Positions 44,598-54,303 of a stretch of DNA of 64,000 bases are shown here, one piece after another. A program made the position numbers and the translations under genes. Every line of letters begins with the position of its first letter. Position 1 is the stretch's first letter. Origin of the DNA: Pukyongia salina (GTDB lineage Bacteria > Bacteroidota > Bacteroidia > Flavobacteriales > Flavobacteriaceae); NCBI RefSeq assembly GCF_002966125.1, contig NZ_CP027062.1, positions 2,776,501 through 2,840,500 of the forward strand. The letters are read 5' to 3'. Under the pieces are notes generated by a model. The model did no database searches. It worked only from the letters and a program-made list of their open reading frames with translations, and was not told the origin of the DNA.

Positions 44598-44630
44598 TTG
44601 ATATTTATAGACTTACATCGCCTAATTTTA
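44598..44630 (+). promoter_or_regulatory. Predicted promoter of the repeat-protein gene
   Basis: TTG at 44598-44600 and TAATTTTA at 44623-44630 are 22 bp apart, resembling the Bacteroidota -33/-7 pair with a final A. The ATG at 44661 follows 31 bp later. Confidence 0.35.
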
Positions 44631-44660
44631 CATTAATACTAAAACCTAAAACCATTTGTC

Positions 44661-46280
44661 ATGGCCGAAATTCATAAAGAGAGTGTCCATATTATCGACA
44701 CTAATGAGGTACCCATGATTATCCTGGATGCAAATTCCGCAGAGATAATTATAGGGGATACAGGAACACACGGAAACCTAGTAATTAAGGATAATGCCGG
44801 AAATATAGTTTGTACAATTCAATCTTCCAATGGCCAGCTCACCGTGGGTGGTACGAACCAAAACGGATCCATTAACATAGCAAATTCGAACGATGAAGAT
44901 ACGATCAGGCTTCAGGGAGGCTCGGCAAATTGCTATGTGGGCAGAACCGGAACGGCCGGTAACATGTATTTTAGTGACGTGCAGGGGAATAATTCGGTGG
45001 TGATCGACGGAGCCAATGGAAATATAAGCCTCGGAAACGAAGGGCATGACGGTGATCTTACCCTCTATGCTTCCGACGGGGTAAACACAGTTCATATTAA
45101 TGGTGACCACGGAAACATGCGCCTGGGTGGTGAAGGCCATGATGGCGACTTGCTTATTCGGGATTCAAGCAACGTACAAACCATGCACCTGAACGGCGAA
45201 GAAGCCAATATCACCCTGGGCGCCAATGGAAAGGACGGAGATATCTTCATGCGCGATTCTAACGGAGTGCAAACCATTCATCTAAATGGAGAGCAGGGAA
45301 ATATTACCCTGGGTGCGAACGGCAAGGATGGGGACCTGATGCTACGCGATTCCAGCAATGTACAAACCATTCATCTAAACGGTGAAGAAGGAAATATCAT
45401 TTTAGGTGCCAACGGTAAGGACGGGGATGTGTTTATAAACGATTCCAGCAACCAACAAACCATTCACCTAAATGGTGAGGAGGCCAATATCACCTTAGGT
45501 GCCCGTGGAAAGGACGGCGATATATTCATGCGGGATTCCAGCAATGTGCAAACCATCCATTTAGACGGAGAGCAGGCAAACATAACCCTAGGGGCACAGG
45601 GCAAAGATGGGGATCTGTTCTTGCGCGATTCCAGTAATGTGCAGACTATTCATTTAAATGGTGAAGAGGGAAATATTACCCTTGGAGCCAACGGTAAGGA
45701 CGGGGACATTTTTATGAACTCCTCCGATGGTGTACAAACCATACATCTTAATGGGGAACATGGAAACATCGAACTGGGCGCCAATGGACATGATGGAGAT
45801 CTGCTTATTAATAATTCCAATGGAGATCGTACGATAGAACTCAACGGTGATACCGGGGATATAATTCTGAAGAACGCCGATTTCGCCGAAGATTTTGATA
45901 TACTGCCTGCCAATGATGTAGAAGCCGGTTCGGTGGTGGTGATAGACAGCAACGGAAAACTAAGACCCTGCACCGTAGGATACGATACTACTGTTGTAGG
46001 GGTAATTTCGGGAGCCGGAAACTATCAGCCGGGGATGATACTCGACAGACACCCCGAACGTGAAAACAGATTGCCGGTTGCCATGCTTGGAAAAGTTTCG
46101 TGTAAGGTGGATGCTAATTACGGCCCCATACGCGTGGGTGATATGCTCACTACCTCCCTTACCAAAGGTCATGGAATGAAGGCCGAGGAAAACGCAAAAG
46201 CAGGTACCATAATAGGTAAGGCACTTACTTCGCTTGAAAGTGGCAGAGGATATGTAGACATGTTAGTGAACCTTCAATAA
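44661..46280 (+). CDS. 31-residue repeat protein with Peptidase_G2-like C-terminus
   Basis: A 539-residue protein without a signal peptide. Residues 27-400 are about 12 tandem repeats of 31 residues with the core LGANGKDGDIFMRDSNGVQT, the last seven nearly identical, the first four more divergent; this is the pattern of a beta-solenoid or spike-like stack. The final 130 residues resemble the Peptidase_G2/IMC domain of phage tail-spike and bacterial surface proteins, with LPVAMLGKVSCKV, GPIRVGDMLTTS and a GRGYVDMLVNLQ end. Such domains self-cleave after trimer folding; whether this one does is unknown. It leads a three-gene block with the metalloprotease and HEAT-like genes. Confidence 0.85.
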   Translation: MAEIHKESVHIIDTNEVPMIILDANSAEIIIGDTGTHGNLVIKDNAGNIVCTIQSSNGQLTVGGTNQNGSINIANSNDEDTIRLQGGSANCYVGRTGTAGNMYFSDVQGNNSVVIDGANGNISLGNEGHDGDLTLYASDGVNTVHINGDHGNMRLGGEGHDGDLLIRDSSNVQTMHLNGEEANITLGANGKDGDIFMRDSNGVQTIHLNGEQGNITLGANGKDGDLMLRDSSNVQTIHLNGEEGNIILGANGKDGDVFINDSSNQQTIHLNGEEANITLGARGKDGDIFMRDSSNVQTIHLDGEQANITLGAQGKDGDLFLRDSSNVQTIHLNGEEGNITLGANGKDGDIFMNSSDGVQTIHLNGEHGNIELGANGHDGDLLINNSNGDRTIELNGDTGDIILKNADFAEDFDILPANDVEAGSVVVIDSNGKLRPCTVGYDTTVVGVISGAGNYQPGMILDRHPERENRLPVAMLGKVSCKVDANYGPIRVGDMLTTSLTKGHGMKAEENAKAGTIIGKALTSLESGRGYVDMLVNLQ

Positions 46281-46287
46281 GAAAATT

Positions 46288-47061
46288 ATGGCATCGATTA
46301 GAGCATTAGCGGGCTGTGCCGGAATGGACACTTCGGGAAATTTTTCGATCCTGGGTGATTTCTTCGGATTTAGAAGATCGAGAGTCCCGGTGGACCAGGG
46401 CCTCACTGGAAGTAACAGGGCTTCTGTTTCTTTGCTTCAGCTGGCACAGGATTTGGACGATGATTTTGTAAATTTAAACATCGTAAAAATTGGATCCGAT
46501 CAGTTTGTAGTAGACAACAATCCTAGTACAAGCCTTCCTAACAACGATCATTTTCATCTTATCGATTATTGTATCTATCGCATAAGGAACATCTATCGCA
46601 CCAGGGGTGTTGGCGTGGGCCGTATAGAACATTACTCGGTGCTCACCGCAGATGCACAGGGGCATGACAATTGCACGACCAGAGATGAAATGGAGGAAAT
46701 TACCGATACCTGGACAGTTCCTAATGATGGTATAGATACCTTTGTGCCTATCATACTGAATGTTCCCAGCGGAACAGGTGTCATTCTGGGAAGATCGGCT
46801 GTCAACGGGCCATGTGAGGACAAGGATGATAAAGGTCTCAACGGTTCGGTCTTTGGGCTGTGGGGTCCCGAACAGGCCTCGCGAACATTTGCACATGAAG
46901 TAGGCCATTACCTAAAACTGAAACACAAGAACAGCACCAATAACAACCTGATGCAGCAAAGTGGTAGCGTTCCCAGTGGCAACATGCGAACCTCGGTAAA
47001 CCTTACTAATTCTCAGGGGAATGATATGAAGAGCCATTGTTTAATGAATTCCGGATGTTAA
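46288..47061 (+). CDS. Metzincin-like zinc metalloprotease without signal peptide
   Basis: A 257-residue protein. The zinc site is HEVGHYLKLKH (203-213): His203, Glu204, His207 and His213 have the metzincin spacing, but the Gly usual at position 210 (HExxHxxG) is Lys. A Met-turn candidate, Met222, follows nine residues after the last His. The front part (1-195) is beta-rich without a recognised domain. It starts 8 bp after the repeat protein gene. No signal peptide, so export would have to use another route, or it acts inside the cell. Confidence 0.82.
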   Translation: MASIRALAGCAGMDTSGNFSILGDFFGFRRSRVPVDQGLTGSNRASVSLLQLAQDLDDDFVNLNIVKIGSDQFVVDNNPSTSLPNNDHFHLIDYCIYRIRNIYRTRGVGVGRIEHYSVLTADAQGHDNCTTRDEMEEITDTWTVPNDGIDTFVPIILNVPSGTGVILGRSAVNGPCEDKDDKGLNGSVFGLWGPEQASRTFAHEVGHYLKLKHKNSTNNNLMQQSGSVPSGNMRTSVNLTNSQGNDMKSHCLMNSGC

Positions 47062-47077
47062 TTTTAAAGAAAGTATC

Positions 47078-48088
47078 ATGTATAGTAACGATATAGGAAA
47101 AATAAGTAGCCGCACTACCCGGAAAAAGTTGATCGAGATTAGCAGTACTCGGGGTGAGGCACTGGAAAAACGCATCAACGCGATCAATTTGCTAAGCGTA
47201 AAGAAGGAAGTGGATCCTGGTAGTTTCTTCGGAAAAGTACTTAGGGATAAAAAAGAGGATATCGTTGTAAAGAACAATCTGGTATTGAAACTGGGCCATC
47301 GGCTGAAATCTGTTCGAACACTTGAAAATTTTCTAGGAAAGGAATATGGAAAGATCGACCGAAGTATTTTACAGGTATTGGCATATAGGGGCGACGCCAA
47401 AAGTGCCGAAAAGATCACTGCCTACCTGAATGATAATAAAGGGAGTTCCCCCGAGATTCGGAAGGCTCAATTTGCCCGAATGCTCATCAGCTACAGGCTT
47501 AACGACAACAAAGCGACGCTCCCCAAGAGTAAACCCGGAGCGTTCGAAAACTTCCGTGGCATAGATTCCGAAGTAATAAAAAGACAAAAATTATCATCAT
47601 CCAAAGCAACCGAAATCATCAACGAACTGGACGATGCATATAAGCTCGTACCGCTTGCCGTGGAGAAGGCACAAAAACTGGACTGCCAAGGGAAAACCCT
47701 AACCATACTTCTCAATAAGGCACTGGTTTCGAATACGTTCGATTTTAAAAAAAATGGCATCGTGGCATCAATAACGCAGGATGATTATTGCCCGGGAGGC
47801 CATTTTATTAAATACCACGTACTTATCAATAAAGCCGGAAGATCCGGTGACCATTGGGTACATATAATAAATCCAAATGGGCAGGTGCTTATGGAAGGAC
47901 CAGCCATAAAGCGAAAGGATGATTTCTCATTTCAAGTGAAAGCGCTTAAAAGAGCGGGAAGCACACCTGTCCTCTTCGATGCTACTTTCGATCTCAATAC
48001 CACCGAGATCAATGTAAAGGAAGCCAGATCGGGAATTGGGCTACGAAAATCATCCGTGATCCAACTTTCCTCCCGGTACAAGGATTAG
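47078..48088 (+). CDS. HEAT-like repeat protein of unknown function
   Basis: A 336-residue protein. The first 130 residues are helix-turn-helix units reminiscent of HEAT repeats (SSTRGEALEKRINAIN, ...LVLKLGHRLKSVRTLENF). The C-terminal half (about 200-310) is a mixed alpha/beta domain with two cysteines and VHIINPNGQVLMEGP. No signal peptide or membrane segment. It starts 16 bp after the metalloprotease stop and is probably the last gene of that block. No family is recognised. Confidence 0.65.
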   Translation: MYSNDIGKISSRTTRKKLIEISSTRGEALEKRINAINLLSVKKEVDPGSFFGKVLRDKKEDIVVKNNLVLKLGHRLKSVRTLENFLGKEYGKIDRSILQVLAYRGDAKSAEKITAYLNDNKGSSPEIRKAQFARMLISYRLNDNKATLPKSKPGAFENFRGIDSEVIKRQKLSSSKATEIINELDDAYKLVPLAVEKAQKLDCQGKTLTILLNKALVSNTFDFKKNGIVASITQDDYCPGGHFIKYHVLINKAGRSGDHWVHIINPNGQVLMEGPAIKRKDDFSFQVKALKRAGSTPVLFDATFDLNTTEINVKEARSGIGLRKSSVIQLSSRYKD

Positions 48089-48318
48089 CCTTTAACGTGA
48101 TTGATCTTCTCCCAACCAAATTGACGTACATGAAAACCTGTGTATTTCATCGTCATATTAGTGCTTATTATCGTTAAAATTTAGAACTTTTTACCACGAG
48201 AGTTAAATATTTGTGAGCCAGTCGTTTATAAAGTATGTTTGTGTAGGAATTTTCGTGTTAATTATTAAATAATTGTACGATTTTCCACATATAAACAGCG
48301 TTTAACTAATAATAAGAA

Positions 48319-49122
48319 GTGATGAAGCCCCAAATTTCAAAACTTGCTATATTCTTAGCATTCAATTTTACAATTGTTTTCACAACCATCGCCCAGGTAG
48401 GGATTGGTAATTCAAGTCCGGACCGCTCGAGCCTACTGGAAATTGGTACCGGTGTCGACACCGGTGGAATTTTAATTCCAAGGGTTACCCTTGTGGCAGC
48501 GAATCTGTCAACACCTGTAAGTAATCCGGTTCATAGTTTACTTGTTTTTAATACTGCTACCAATCTAACCCCCGCAGGATACATAAATGATGTTCGTCCG
48601 GGATTCTACTCATGGGATGCAACCAAAAATAAGTGGGTAACGCAGACCAAGGAAACAAGGACTGCCAAATGGAAAAGCACAAACACTACAGAAGAACTCA
48701 ACGACGATACCGTGAATGAAGTAAATCTATTCGGTAGTGAAATATATAATGATGACCCAGCGCTTTATGTTGCTGTACCATCAGATCTTACAGACGATCT
48801 ACTTATCACCGAAAGCGGTCGCTATGAAATTAAAATGACCATAGGGATCGAGGTGATCGAAGATGATAAATACGAGGAGATCGTTATCAAGACAGATCTA
48901 AAACTATCAAGATTGGGAGTAGACACCTATCCCAGCGTAACGGTTTATGGATATATAAATGATGATAATGACATTTTACGCGGACACATACAGATCTTTG
49001 ATGTTATTGAAATAGAAGAAGGTTCCGAACTCTCGGTGGAAGTGGTTCGTGAAACCGATTCGGGTGAAGTTTACATCGAAGATGTAGGAGCCGCTTTCTT
49101 CTCCATTCGAAAATTAGAATAG
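48319..49122 (+). CDS. Exported surface protein of the flavobacterial type
   Basis: A 267-residue protein with a signal peptide (about 1-26, ending TIAQ). The mature part starts with VGIGNSSPDRSSLLEIGTG, a head found in many Flavobacteriia surface proteins, then GILIPRVTLV and a WDATKNKWVTQ segment. The second half is a beta-sandwich that may resemble C1q/TNF-like folds. Function is unknown; adhesion or a structural role at the cell surface is likely. Followed by two hairpins, one a strong terminator. Confidence 0.75.
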   Translation: MMKPQISKLAIFLAFNFTIVFTTIAQVGIGNSSPDRSSLLEIGTGVDTGGILIPRVTLVAANLSTPVSNPVHSLLVFNTATNLTPAGYINDVRPGFYSWDATKNKWVTQTKETRTAKWKSTNTTEELNDDTVNEVNLFGSEIYNDDPALYVAVPSDLTDDLLITESGRYEIKMTIGIEVIEDDKYEEIVIKTDLKLSRLGVDTYPSVTVYGYINDDNDILRGHIQIFDVIEIEEGSELSVEVVRETDSGEVYIEDVGAAFFSIRKLE

Positions 49123-49174
49123 TGTTGTTTATGGTGTGACGTTTCGATACTACAAGTATAATCGAAACGATAAG

Positions 49175-49214
49175 AAGGTTTGGTAATGGCTGCTATCATT
49201 ACCAAACCTTTTTT
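49175..49214. terminator. Strong intrinsic terminator, probably bidirectional
   Basis: A 14-bp perfect stem (AAGGTTTGGTAATG at 49175-49188 with 49197-49210), an 8-base loop, and a T run on the plus strand; an A-rich run on the other side would serve the minus strand. A second hairpin (GTTTCGAT/ATCGAAAC) lies just before at 49141-49168. Confidence 0.9.
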
Positions 49215-49302
49215 CGTACGCCCATGTCCATCCTGATATGGTAATCATACCCCTGTTATTGTGGAAAGATGTTATGTTCTTTTAAGGATATTAGAAATCT
49301 CG

Positions 49303-51825
49303 TTACACCTCCCGCCGTAACACCTCCAGCGGAGAACTTTTTAAAACACCACGGATATTGCTCAATCCTATTGCCATAACAATAAGAGTAACTCCGGGTA
49401 AGAACAGCACGAATGGCATGATAGACGGCCTAAAGGGTTCGTTAAAAACATAGAGCGCCAAACAAAGGCCGCTAAGTAAGGCCAGCAGGATCCCTACCAG
49501 ACTTCCTAATAATCCTAAGAATAGATATTCCAGGGCCGCGATCCGTACTAATTGTCTATTCTTAGCGCCAAGGGTGCGTAGCAGTACACTTTCTTTTACA
49601 CGTTGATATTTGCTGGTGCGAACCGAACCAATGAGAACGATCAACCCGGTGATAATACTAAAAAAGGCCATGAAATTGATCACCAGCGATACCTTCTCCA
49701 GAATATCCTCAATAATGGTAAAGACCTGCCGGAGGTCTAAAATTGATACATTAGGGAAGCCTGCCACTAGCTCTCGCTGTAGTCTGGCCGAGCTTTGCTC
49801 ATTGGGAGCAGCAGTGGTGATCACATTAAACTGCGGGGCTTCCTCCAGTACTCCTTTGGGGAATACAATGGAAAAATTAAGTTGTAAGCGACCCCAGTCC
49901 ACTTGCCGAATACTTCCTACTGTAGTTTCCATCAATACGCCTTGTACATTAAATACGATAGTGTCTCCTATTGTTACCCGGGCATCCTGAGCCAGGTTAT
50001 CAGATATAGAGATCACCACAGGATCCTCAGTATTCAATTCGGGGGTCCACTCCCCTTCTATTAGTTCTTCCGAATCGATCAAACTATCTCTATAAGTGGT
50101 CCGGAATTCATGATGGAGGATCCACTCTCTTACCTGTCGGGTGCTGTCCTGTTGTAACTCATTTACCAGCTTTCCCTTTATGCTGTGCATCCGCATGGTT
50201 ACCAGGGGGATATTATCCATCACAGGAAGATCGTTCTTCTCCAATTGCGCAACCACGGCATCACGTTGGGCAGCCTGCACGTCCAGGATGATGATGTTGG
50301 CGTTCTCGGGATTCTGACCTACTTCTGTTTTGGCCAGGAGTATGTCTTTTGTAAAATAAAGCGTACTTATTAAAAACGTTCCTAATCCTATTGCGAGCAC
50401 CAGGACTACTGTCTGGTTATTGGGGCGGTAAAGATTTAGCAAGCCTTGTCTGGCCGTATAACCCCAATTTTTAGGAAAGAACCTTCGTACCAACTTCATC
50501 CCAAAGTTAGCCACCACAGCGAGCACCACAAAAGTTACCACAGATCCCGCCACAAAAGCCAGAGCATAGGAGGCATCCTTTAGCAGCCAATATGAAAACA
50601 AGAAGAGAAAAATTAATATAACGATAAAAACCAGGGTCCTTAAAATACGTGGATGCTGGGCTTCATCATCGATACGTAATACTTTCAAAGGGGACACGTA
50701 CCAGGTGTACAGAAGTGGAAGGAGGGCAAATAGTACCGACATGTAAAATCCTAACAGTACACCAATAAGGATGGGTTGTGCCGAAATGGTGATCACCATT
50801 TCGAAGGGCAGAAAATCTTTGAGAATATATGGAAACAACTCCTGCAACCCAACCCCTATTGCAGATCCTATAAGTCCGCCAATTATTCCAATTCCCGAGA
50901 TCTGTATAAGGAAGATCAAAAAACTCTGTTTCCTCGAAGCGCCGAGGCATTTTAAGATGGCGATAGCACTTAGTTTTTCTTTTATATAGATATGTACCGA
51001 ACTGGCTATACCTATACACCCCAGTAAAAGGGCAATAAAAGCCGCCAGATTAAGAAACTTCCCAACATTCTCGTATCGTCTTCCTAGACGCCTGCTGGTA
51101 CTTGTATGCGTATCCAGGTCGGCGTTTTCCATATCCAGTTGCGGATCTATTATGTCTTCAAAGGCCTGCAGGTTCAGCGTATCCGATGCCTTAAAAAAGA
51201 ACTGATACTCTTTTCTACTTCCAAATTGTAAAAGTTCTGTGTCGTCTATAAAGCGATACGGGATGATCACCGGAGGTGCCACCGAGGTAGAAACCGCCGA
51301 ACTCCCCGGAATTGCCTTTAAAGAAGCCGCAATTGGGAGTGTGATCTCCCCTACTTTGATAGAATCTCCCGGTTGGATGTTAAATTGTAACATCAGGGTT
51401 GCATCTACCAAGGCACCACCTACATCCTGATAGCTGGCCGCAGCGGTTGCCGGTTCGGTGGTAATGGTTCCATAAAAGGGAAAGGCGCCATCCAGACCAC
51501 GTACTCGTACCAATTTAGTACCTCCGTTTTTCGGGAAGGCGATCATCGACACAAAATTTACCTCCCTGGCACCCGGTTGTAGCGAATCTATAATAGCCTG
51601 TGCGCGCTGGGTGGGTTCCTGCCGGGTATCGATAATATAATCGGCTCCCATCAGATTTTTCGATTGCAGCTTAATGGTGTCGGTAAGATTGGCACTAAAC
51701 AGTTGTATGGCCACAACGGCCGAAATTCCCAGAATGATGGACGCCATGAATAGCAGTAGTCTCACTCTACTCGCCTTAGCGTCGCGCCATGCCATTTTAA
51801 ATAACCAGGAGGATCTTGCCGTCAT
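49303..51825 (-). CDS. FtsX-like ABC transporter permease (YbbP type)
   Basis: An 840-residue permease with two FtsX-type blocks: an N-terminal MacB-like periplasmic domain after the first membrane segment, three membrane segments about 255-375, a second ectodomain, and a final group about 710-835. It pairs with the ATPase encoded 18 bp upstream. In many bacteria this set accompanies a TesA-like esterase, which here lies just beyond the ATPase on the other strand. The substrate is unknown; lipid or lipoprotein-related export is usual for the family. Confidence 0.92.
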   Translation of the reverse strand: MTARSSWLFKMAWRDAKASRVRLLLFMASIILGISAVVAIQLFSANLTDTIKLQSKNLMGADYIIDTRQEPTQRAQAIIDSLQPGAREVNFVSMIAFPKNGGTKLVRVRGLDGAFPFYGTITTEPATAAASYQDVGGALVDATLMLQFNIQPGDSIKVGEITLPIAASLKAIPGSSAVSTSVAPPVIIPYRFIDDTELLQFGSRKEYQFFFKASDTLNLQAFEDIIDPQLDMENADLDTHTSTSRRLGRRYENVGKFLNLAAFIALLLGCIGIASSVHIYIKEKLSAIAILKCLGASRKQSFLIFLIQISGIGIIGGLIGSAIGVGLQELFPYILKDFLPFEMVITISAQPILIGVLLGFYMSVLFALLPLLYTWYVSPLKVLRIDDEAQHPRILRTLVFIVILIFLFLFSYWLLKDASYALAFVAGSVVTFVVLAVVANFGMKLVRRFFPKNWGYTARQGLLNLYRPNNQTVVLVLAIGLGTFLISTLYFTKDILLAKTEVGQNPENANIIILDVQAAQRDAVVAQLEKNDLPVMDNIPLVTMRMHSIKGKLVNELQQDSTRQVREWILHHEFRTTYRDSLIDSEELIEGEWTPELNTEDPVVISISDNLAQDARVTIGDTIVFNVQGVLMETTVGSIRQVDWGRLQLNFSIVFPKGVLEEAPQFNVITTAAPNEQSSARLQRELVAGFPNVSILDLRQVFTIIEDILEKVSLVINFMAFFSIITGLIVLIGSVRTSKYQRVKESVLLRTLGAKNRQLVRIAALEYLFLGLLGSLVGILLALLSGLCLALYVFNEPFRPSIMPFVLFLPGVTLIVMAIGLSNIRGVLKSSPLEVLRREV

Positions 51826-51843
51826 TGTTTATTGTTACTTAGC

Positions 51844-52533
51844 TTAAGCGATCAGCGTTGATTGATTACTATATATTTGTCCGCCTTTTAAACGCAATAT
51901 TTGCTGGGTTCTATTTGCCAGGTCGAGATCGTGAGAAATGATCACCAGGGTGGTGCCGGCTTCTTTATTCAGGTTGAATAGCAAACGAATTACCTTCTCT
52001 CCTGTCTCTTCATCCAGGTTGCCCGTAGGTTCATCGGCAAAAAGTATAGACGGGCTGTTCGAAAATGCTCTTGCCAGTGCAACACGTTGCTGTTCCCCTC
52101 CGGACAACTGCGATGGGAAATGATGCACTCGATCTCCCAGGCCTACTTTTTCCAGTAGTTCCCTGCTTTTTTTCATGGCGTCTTTGGCCCCTTGCAACTC
52201 CAGGGGAACACTCACATTCTCCAGGGCGGTTAATGTTGGTAATAGTTGAAAATTCTGAAAAATAAACCCTACTTCTTTGTTTCGCAAAGCAGCTCTTTCG
52301 TCTTCATTGAGGGAATCGAGGTCGTAGCCACAAAGTTCCACCCGCCCGGCATCAGGCTGGTCAAGGCCGGCGCATAATCCCAGTAAGGTGGTCTTTCCAC
52401 TACCTGAAGGGCCAACAATAGCAAAGGTTTGCCCCTTCTCTACTTCGAAGGAAATATCCTTTAATACTGTTAATTGTTTATCGCCGCTGGTATACTGCTT
52501 CTCCAGACCGGTTATCTTTAATATCTTTGACAT
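51844..52533 (-). CDS. ABC transporter ATPase (YbbA/LolD type)
   Basis: A 229-residue ATPase with Walker A GPSGSGKTT, the signature LSGGEQQRVALARA, Walker B ILFADEPTGNLDE and the switch His in VIISHD. The FADEPTGNLDE form is that of the MacB/LolD/YbbA group that energises FtsX-like permeases. It starts 30 bp away from the divergent esterase gene, so both sides share a promoter region. Confidence 0.95.
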   Translation of the reverse strand: MSKILKITGLEKQYTSGDKQLTVLKDISFEVEKGQTFAIVGPSGSGKTTLLGLCAGLDQPDAGRVELCGYDLDSLNEDERAALRNKEVGFIFQNFQLLPTLTALENVSVPLELQGAKDAMKKSRELLEKVGLGDRVHHFPSQLSGGEQQRVALARAFSNSPSILFADEPTGNLDEETGEKVIRLLFNLNKEAGTTLVIISHDLDLANRTQQILRLKGGQIYSNQSTLIA

Positions 52534-52563
52534 ATTCTGAAATTTCTTAAATCGCTTCGATCA

Positions 52564-53304
52564 ATGCCTGAAAATAAACATTTGCATTTAAATTCTGTTG
52601 CTTCTCAAGCGCCTATTATCATAAAGTTTTGTTATTTCATTTTAGCTATACTGCTTATAGGGTGCGGCAATGAGAAAAATGCGGAAAAGGCCATGGAAGA
52701 AAATTCAGACACAGAGGAAACAACGGTAGTTTCGGAAAACAGCAAATCTAAAACCATTCTATGTTTTGGCGACAGTATTACAGCGGGCTACGGACTGGAC
52801 GACAGCAATGAGGCATACCCTGCACTACTTCAGAAAAAAATAGACAGCCTAGAACTTAATTATACAGTGATCAATTCGGGCTTAAGTGGGGAAACCACGG
52901 CTGGAGGAAGAAGTAGGCTAAGCTGGGTGATGAAGCAGAAAGTGGATATTTTTCTGCTGGAATTAGGCGGCAACGATGGCCTTAGAGGGATTCCGCTTAC
53001 AGAGACCAAAGCTAATCTAAAAGCGATCATAGAAACGATTCAAACCGAGAGCCCTAATACTCGTATCATCCTGGCAGGGATGGAATTACCTCCCAATATG
53101 GGGAAAGATTATACAACGGAGTTTCGCGAACTTTTTGCTGAAATAGCCTCTCAATACGATGTCGCTTTCATTCCCTTTATTCTGAAAGATGTGGGTGGTA
53201 TAAAGGCCTTGAATCAAAATGACGGGATCCATCCTACAGCCGAAGGGCATAAGATCGTCGCCAATACAGTTTGGGAAGTTCTGCGGCCGATGGTCGCAAA
53301 CTAA
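52564..53304 (+). CDS. SGNH-type esterase/lysophospholipase lipoprotein (TesA-like)
   Basis: A 246-residue protein with a hydrophobic segment and lipobox ILLIGC (Cys about 37) preceded by an unusually long polar start, then an SGNH hydrolase: block I GDSITAGYGL with the Ser nucleophile, block III GGNDGL and the Asp-His pair in DGIHPTAEGH. It is divergent from the YbbA-like ATPase, as in the classical TesA/YbbA/YbbP arrangement, and probably acts on acyl esters or lysophospholipids in the envelope. Confidence 0.9.
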   Translation: MPENKHLHLNSVASQAPIIIKFCYFILAILLIGCGNEKNAEKAMEENSDTEETTVVSENSKSKTILCFGDSITAGYGLDDSNEAYPALLQKKIDSLELNYTVINSGLSGETTAGGRSRLSWVMKQKVDIFLLELGGNDGLRGIPLTETKANLKAIIETIQTESPNTRIILAGMELPPNMGKDYTTEFRELFAEIASQYDVAFIPFILKDVGGIKALNQNDGIHPTAEGHKIVANTVWEVLRPMVAN

Positions 53305-53340
53305 AAAACACATTTAGTTTTTAGTTCCAGGCTTTCTGCC

Positions 53341-54171
53341 TTATTCTTTCTTTAAATGCACATCCAGTTGCGGGAAGGCGATCACAATGTTGTTCTCGTT
53401 GAATTTTCTCACCAGTATCCTTCTAATATCACTCTTCACCGATCCTATGCGAAAGATATTCTTACTGAAGAACAGCAATTGAAAATCGAGAGAAGAACTG
53501 CCAAAACCCATTAATCTACCTTCTGTTAATTCGCGGTCGTACACATCGGGATGTTCGAAAGCACTTTCTTCCATGATCTGGATCACCTGGTCCACATCGC
53601 TACCGTAGGCCACCCCTACATCGATACGAAAACGGGTCTTGTCGTTCTGGTGGCTCCAGTTAATAACTTTATTGGTGGTGATCAGGGAATTTGGGATGAT
53701 CACGGAGATATCGTCTGTATTCAATCCTAATGATGTTCGAACTCCTATTTTCTGAATTTTAATAACGTTGTCCTCAACCTCCAGTACATCTCCTACTTTT
53801 ATGGTTCGCTCGGTAAGCAGGATAAATCCCGAAATGATATCGTTGAAGGTTTGCTGTAAACCAAGCCCTATCCCCACCAGAAGAGCGGCAGACCCTGCTA
53901 GTAGCAAGGTAACTTTTACTCCTAAAGATTCCAGGATCAGGGCAAAGGCAGCTATCCATATCACATATCTGATGATCTGGTATACAGCCTGTATGTTTCC
54001 TTTCTCATGTTCATCTACATTGGACCGCCTGAAAAGCATTTTCTTCACGATCCAGAGGATTATCCTCGTCATTAGCAGGATAAACAATAGCATCGCCACC
54101 ATGTGAACCTTTAGCGACCAGGTGCCGATACTAAATAACACCTGATCTAATATCTCCTGAAATGACTCCAT
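53341..54171 (-). CDS. MscS-family mechanosensitive channel
   Basis: A 276-residue channel. Three hydrophobic segments (about 20-40, 68-86, 91-115) end in the pore helix region AALLVGIGLGLQQTFND, followed by the beta domain with GDVLEVEDNVIKIQKIG and IIPNSLITTNKVINWS, then the C-terminal alpha/beta part. It opens on hypo-osmotic stress and releases solutes. It lies alone, convergent to the esterase gene. Confidence 0.92.
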   Translation of the reverse strand: MESFQEILDQVLFSIGTWSLKVHMVAMLLFILLMTRIILWIVKKMLFRRSNVDEHEKGNIQAVYQIIRYVIWIAAFALILESLGVKVTLLLAGSAALLVGIGLGLQQTFNDIISGFILLTERTIKVGDVLEVEDNVIKIQKIGVRTSLGLNTDDISVIIPNSLITTNKVINWSHQNDKTRFRIDVGVAYGSDVDQVIQIMEESAFEHPDVYDRELTEGRLMGFGSSSLDFQLLFFSKNIFRIGSVKSDIRRILVRKFNENNIVIAFPQLDVHLKKE

Positions 54172-54303
54172 AACTTTAAAATATTAACCTCTTAAAGATA
54201 GTATTAAATACTATGTTTTTTTCTGAAATAAATTATCGGAAAAATCTTGTTTTATCTACAAGAACGGTCTCTGAACCCTCTTTACTATACCATCGACGAC
54301 AGA

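Noticed and set aside
44740-45870. Regular 93-nt repeats that could look like a CRISPR or satellite array
   Set aside because: They are in-frame tandem copies inside one gene, directly joined without spacers, and translate to a clean 31-residue protein repeat.
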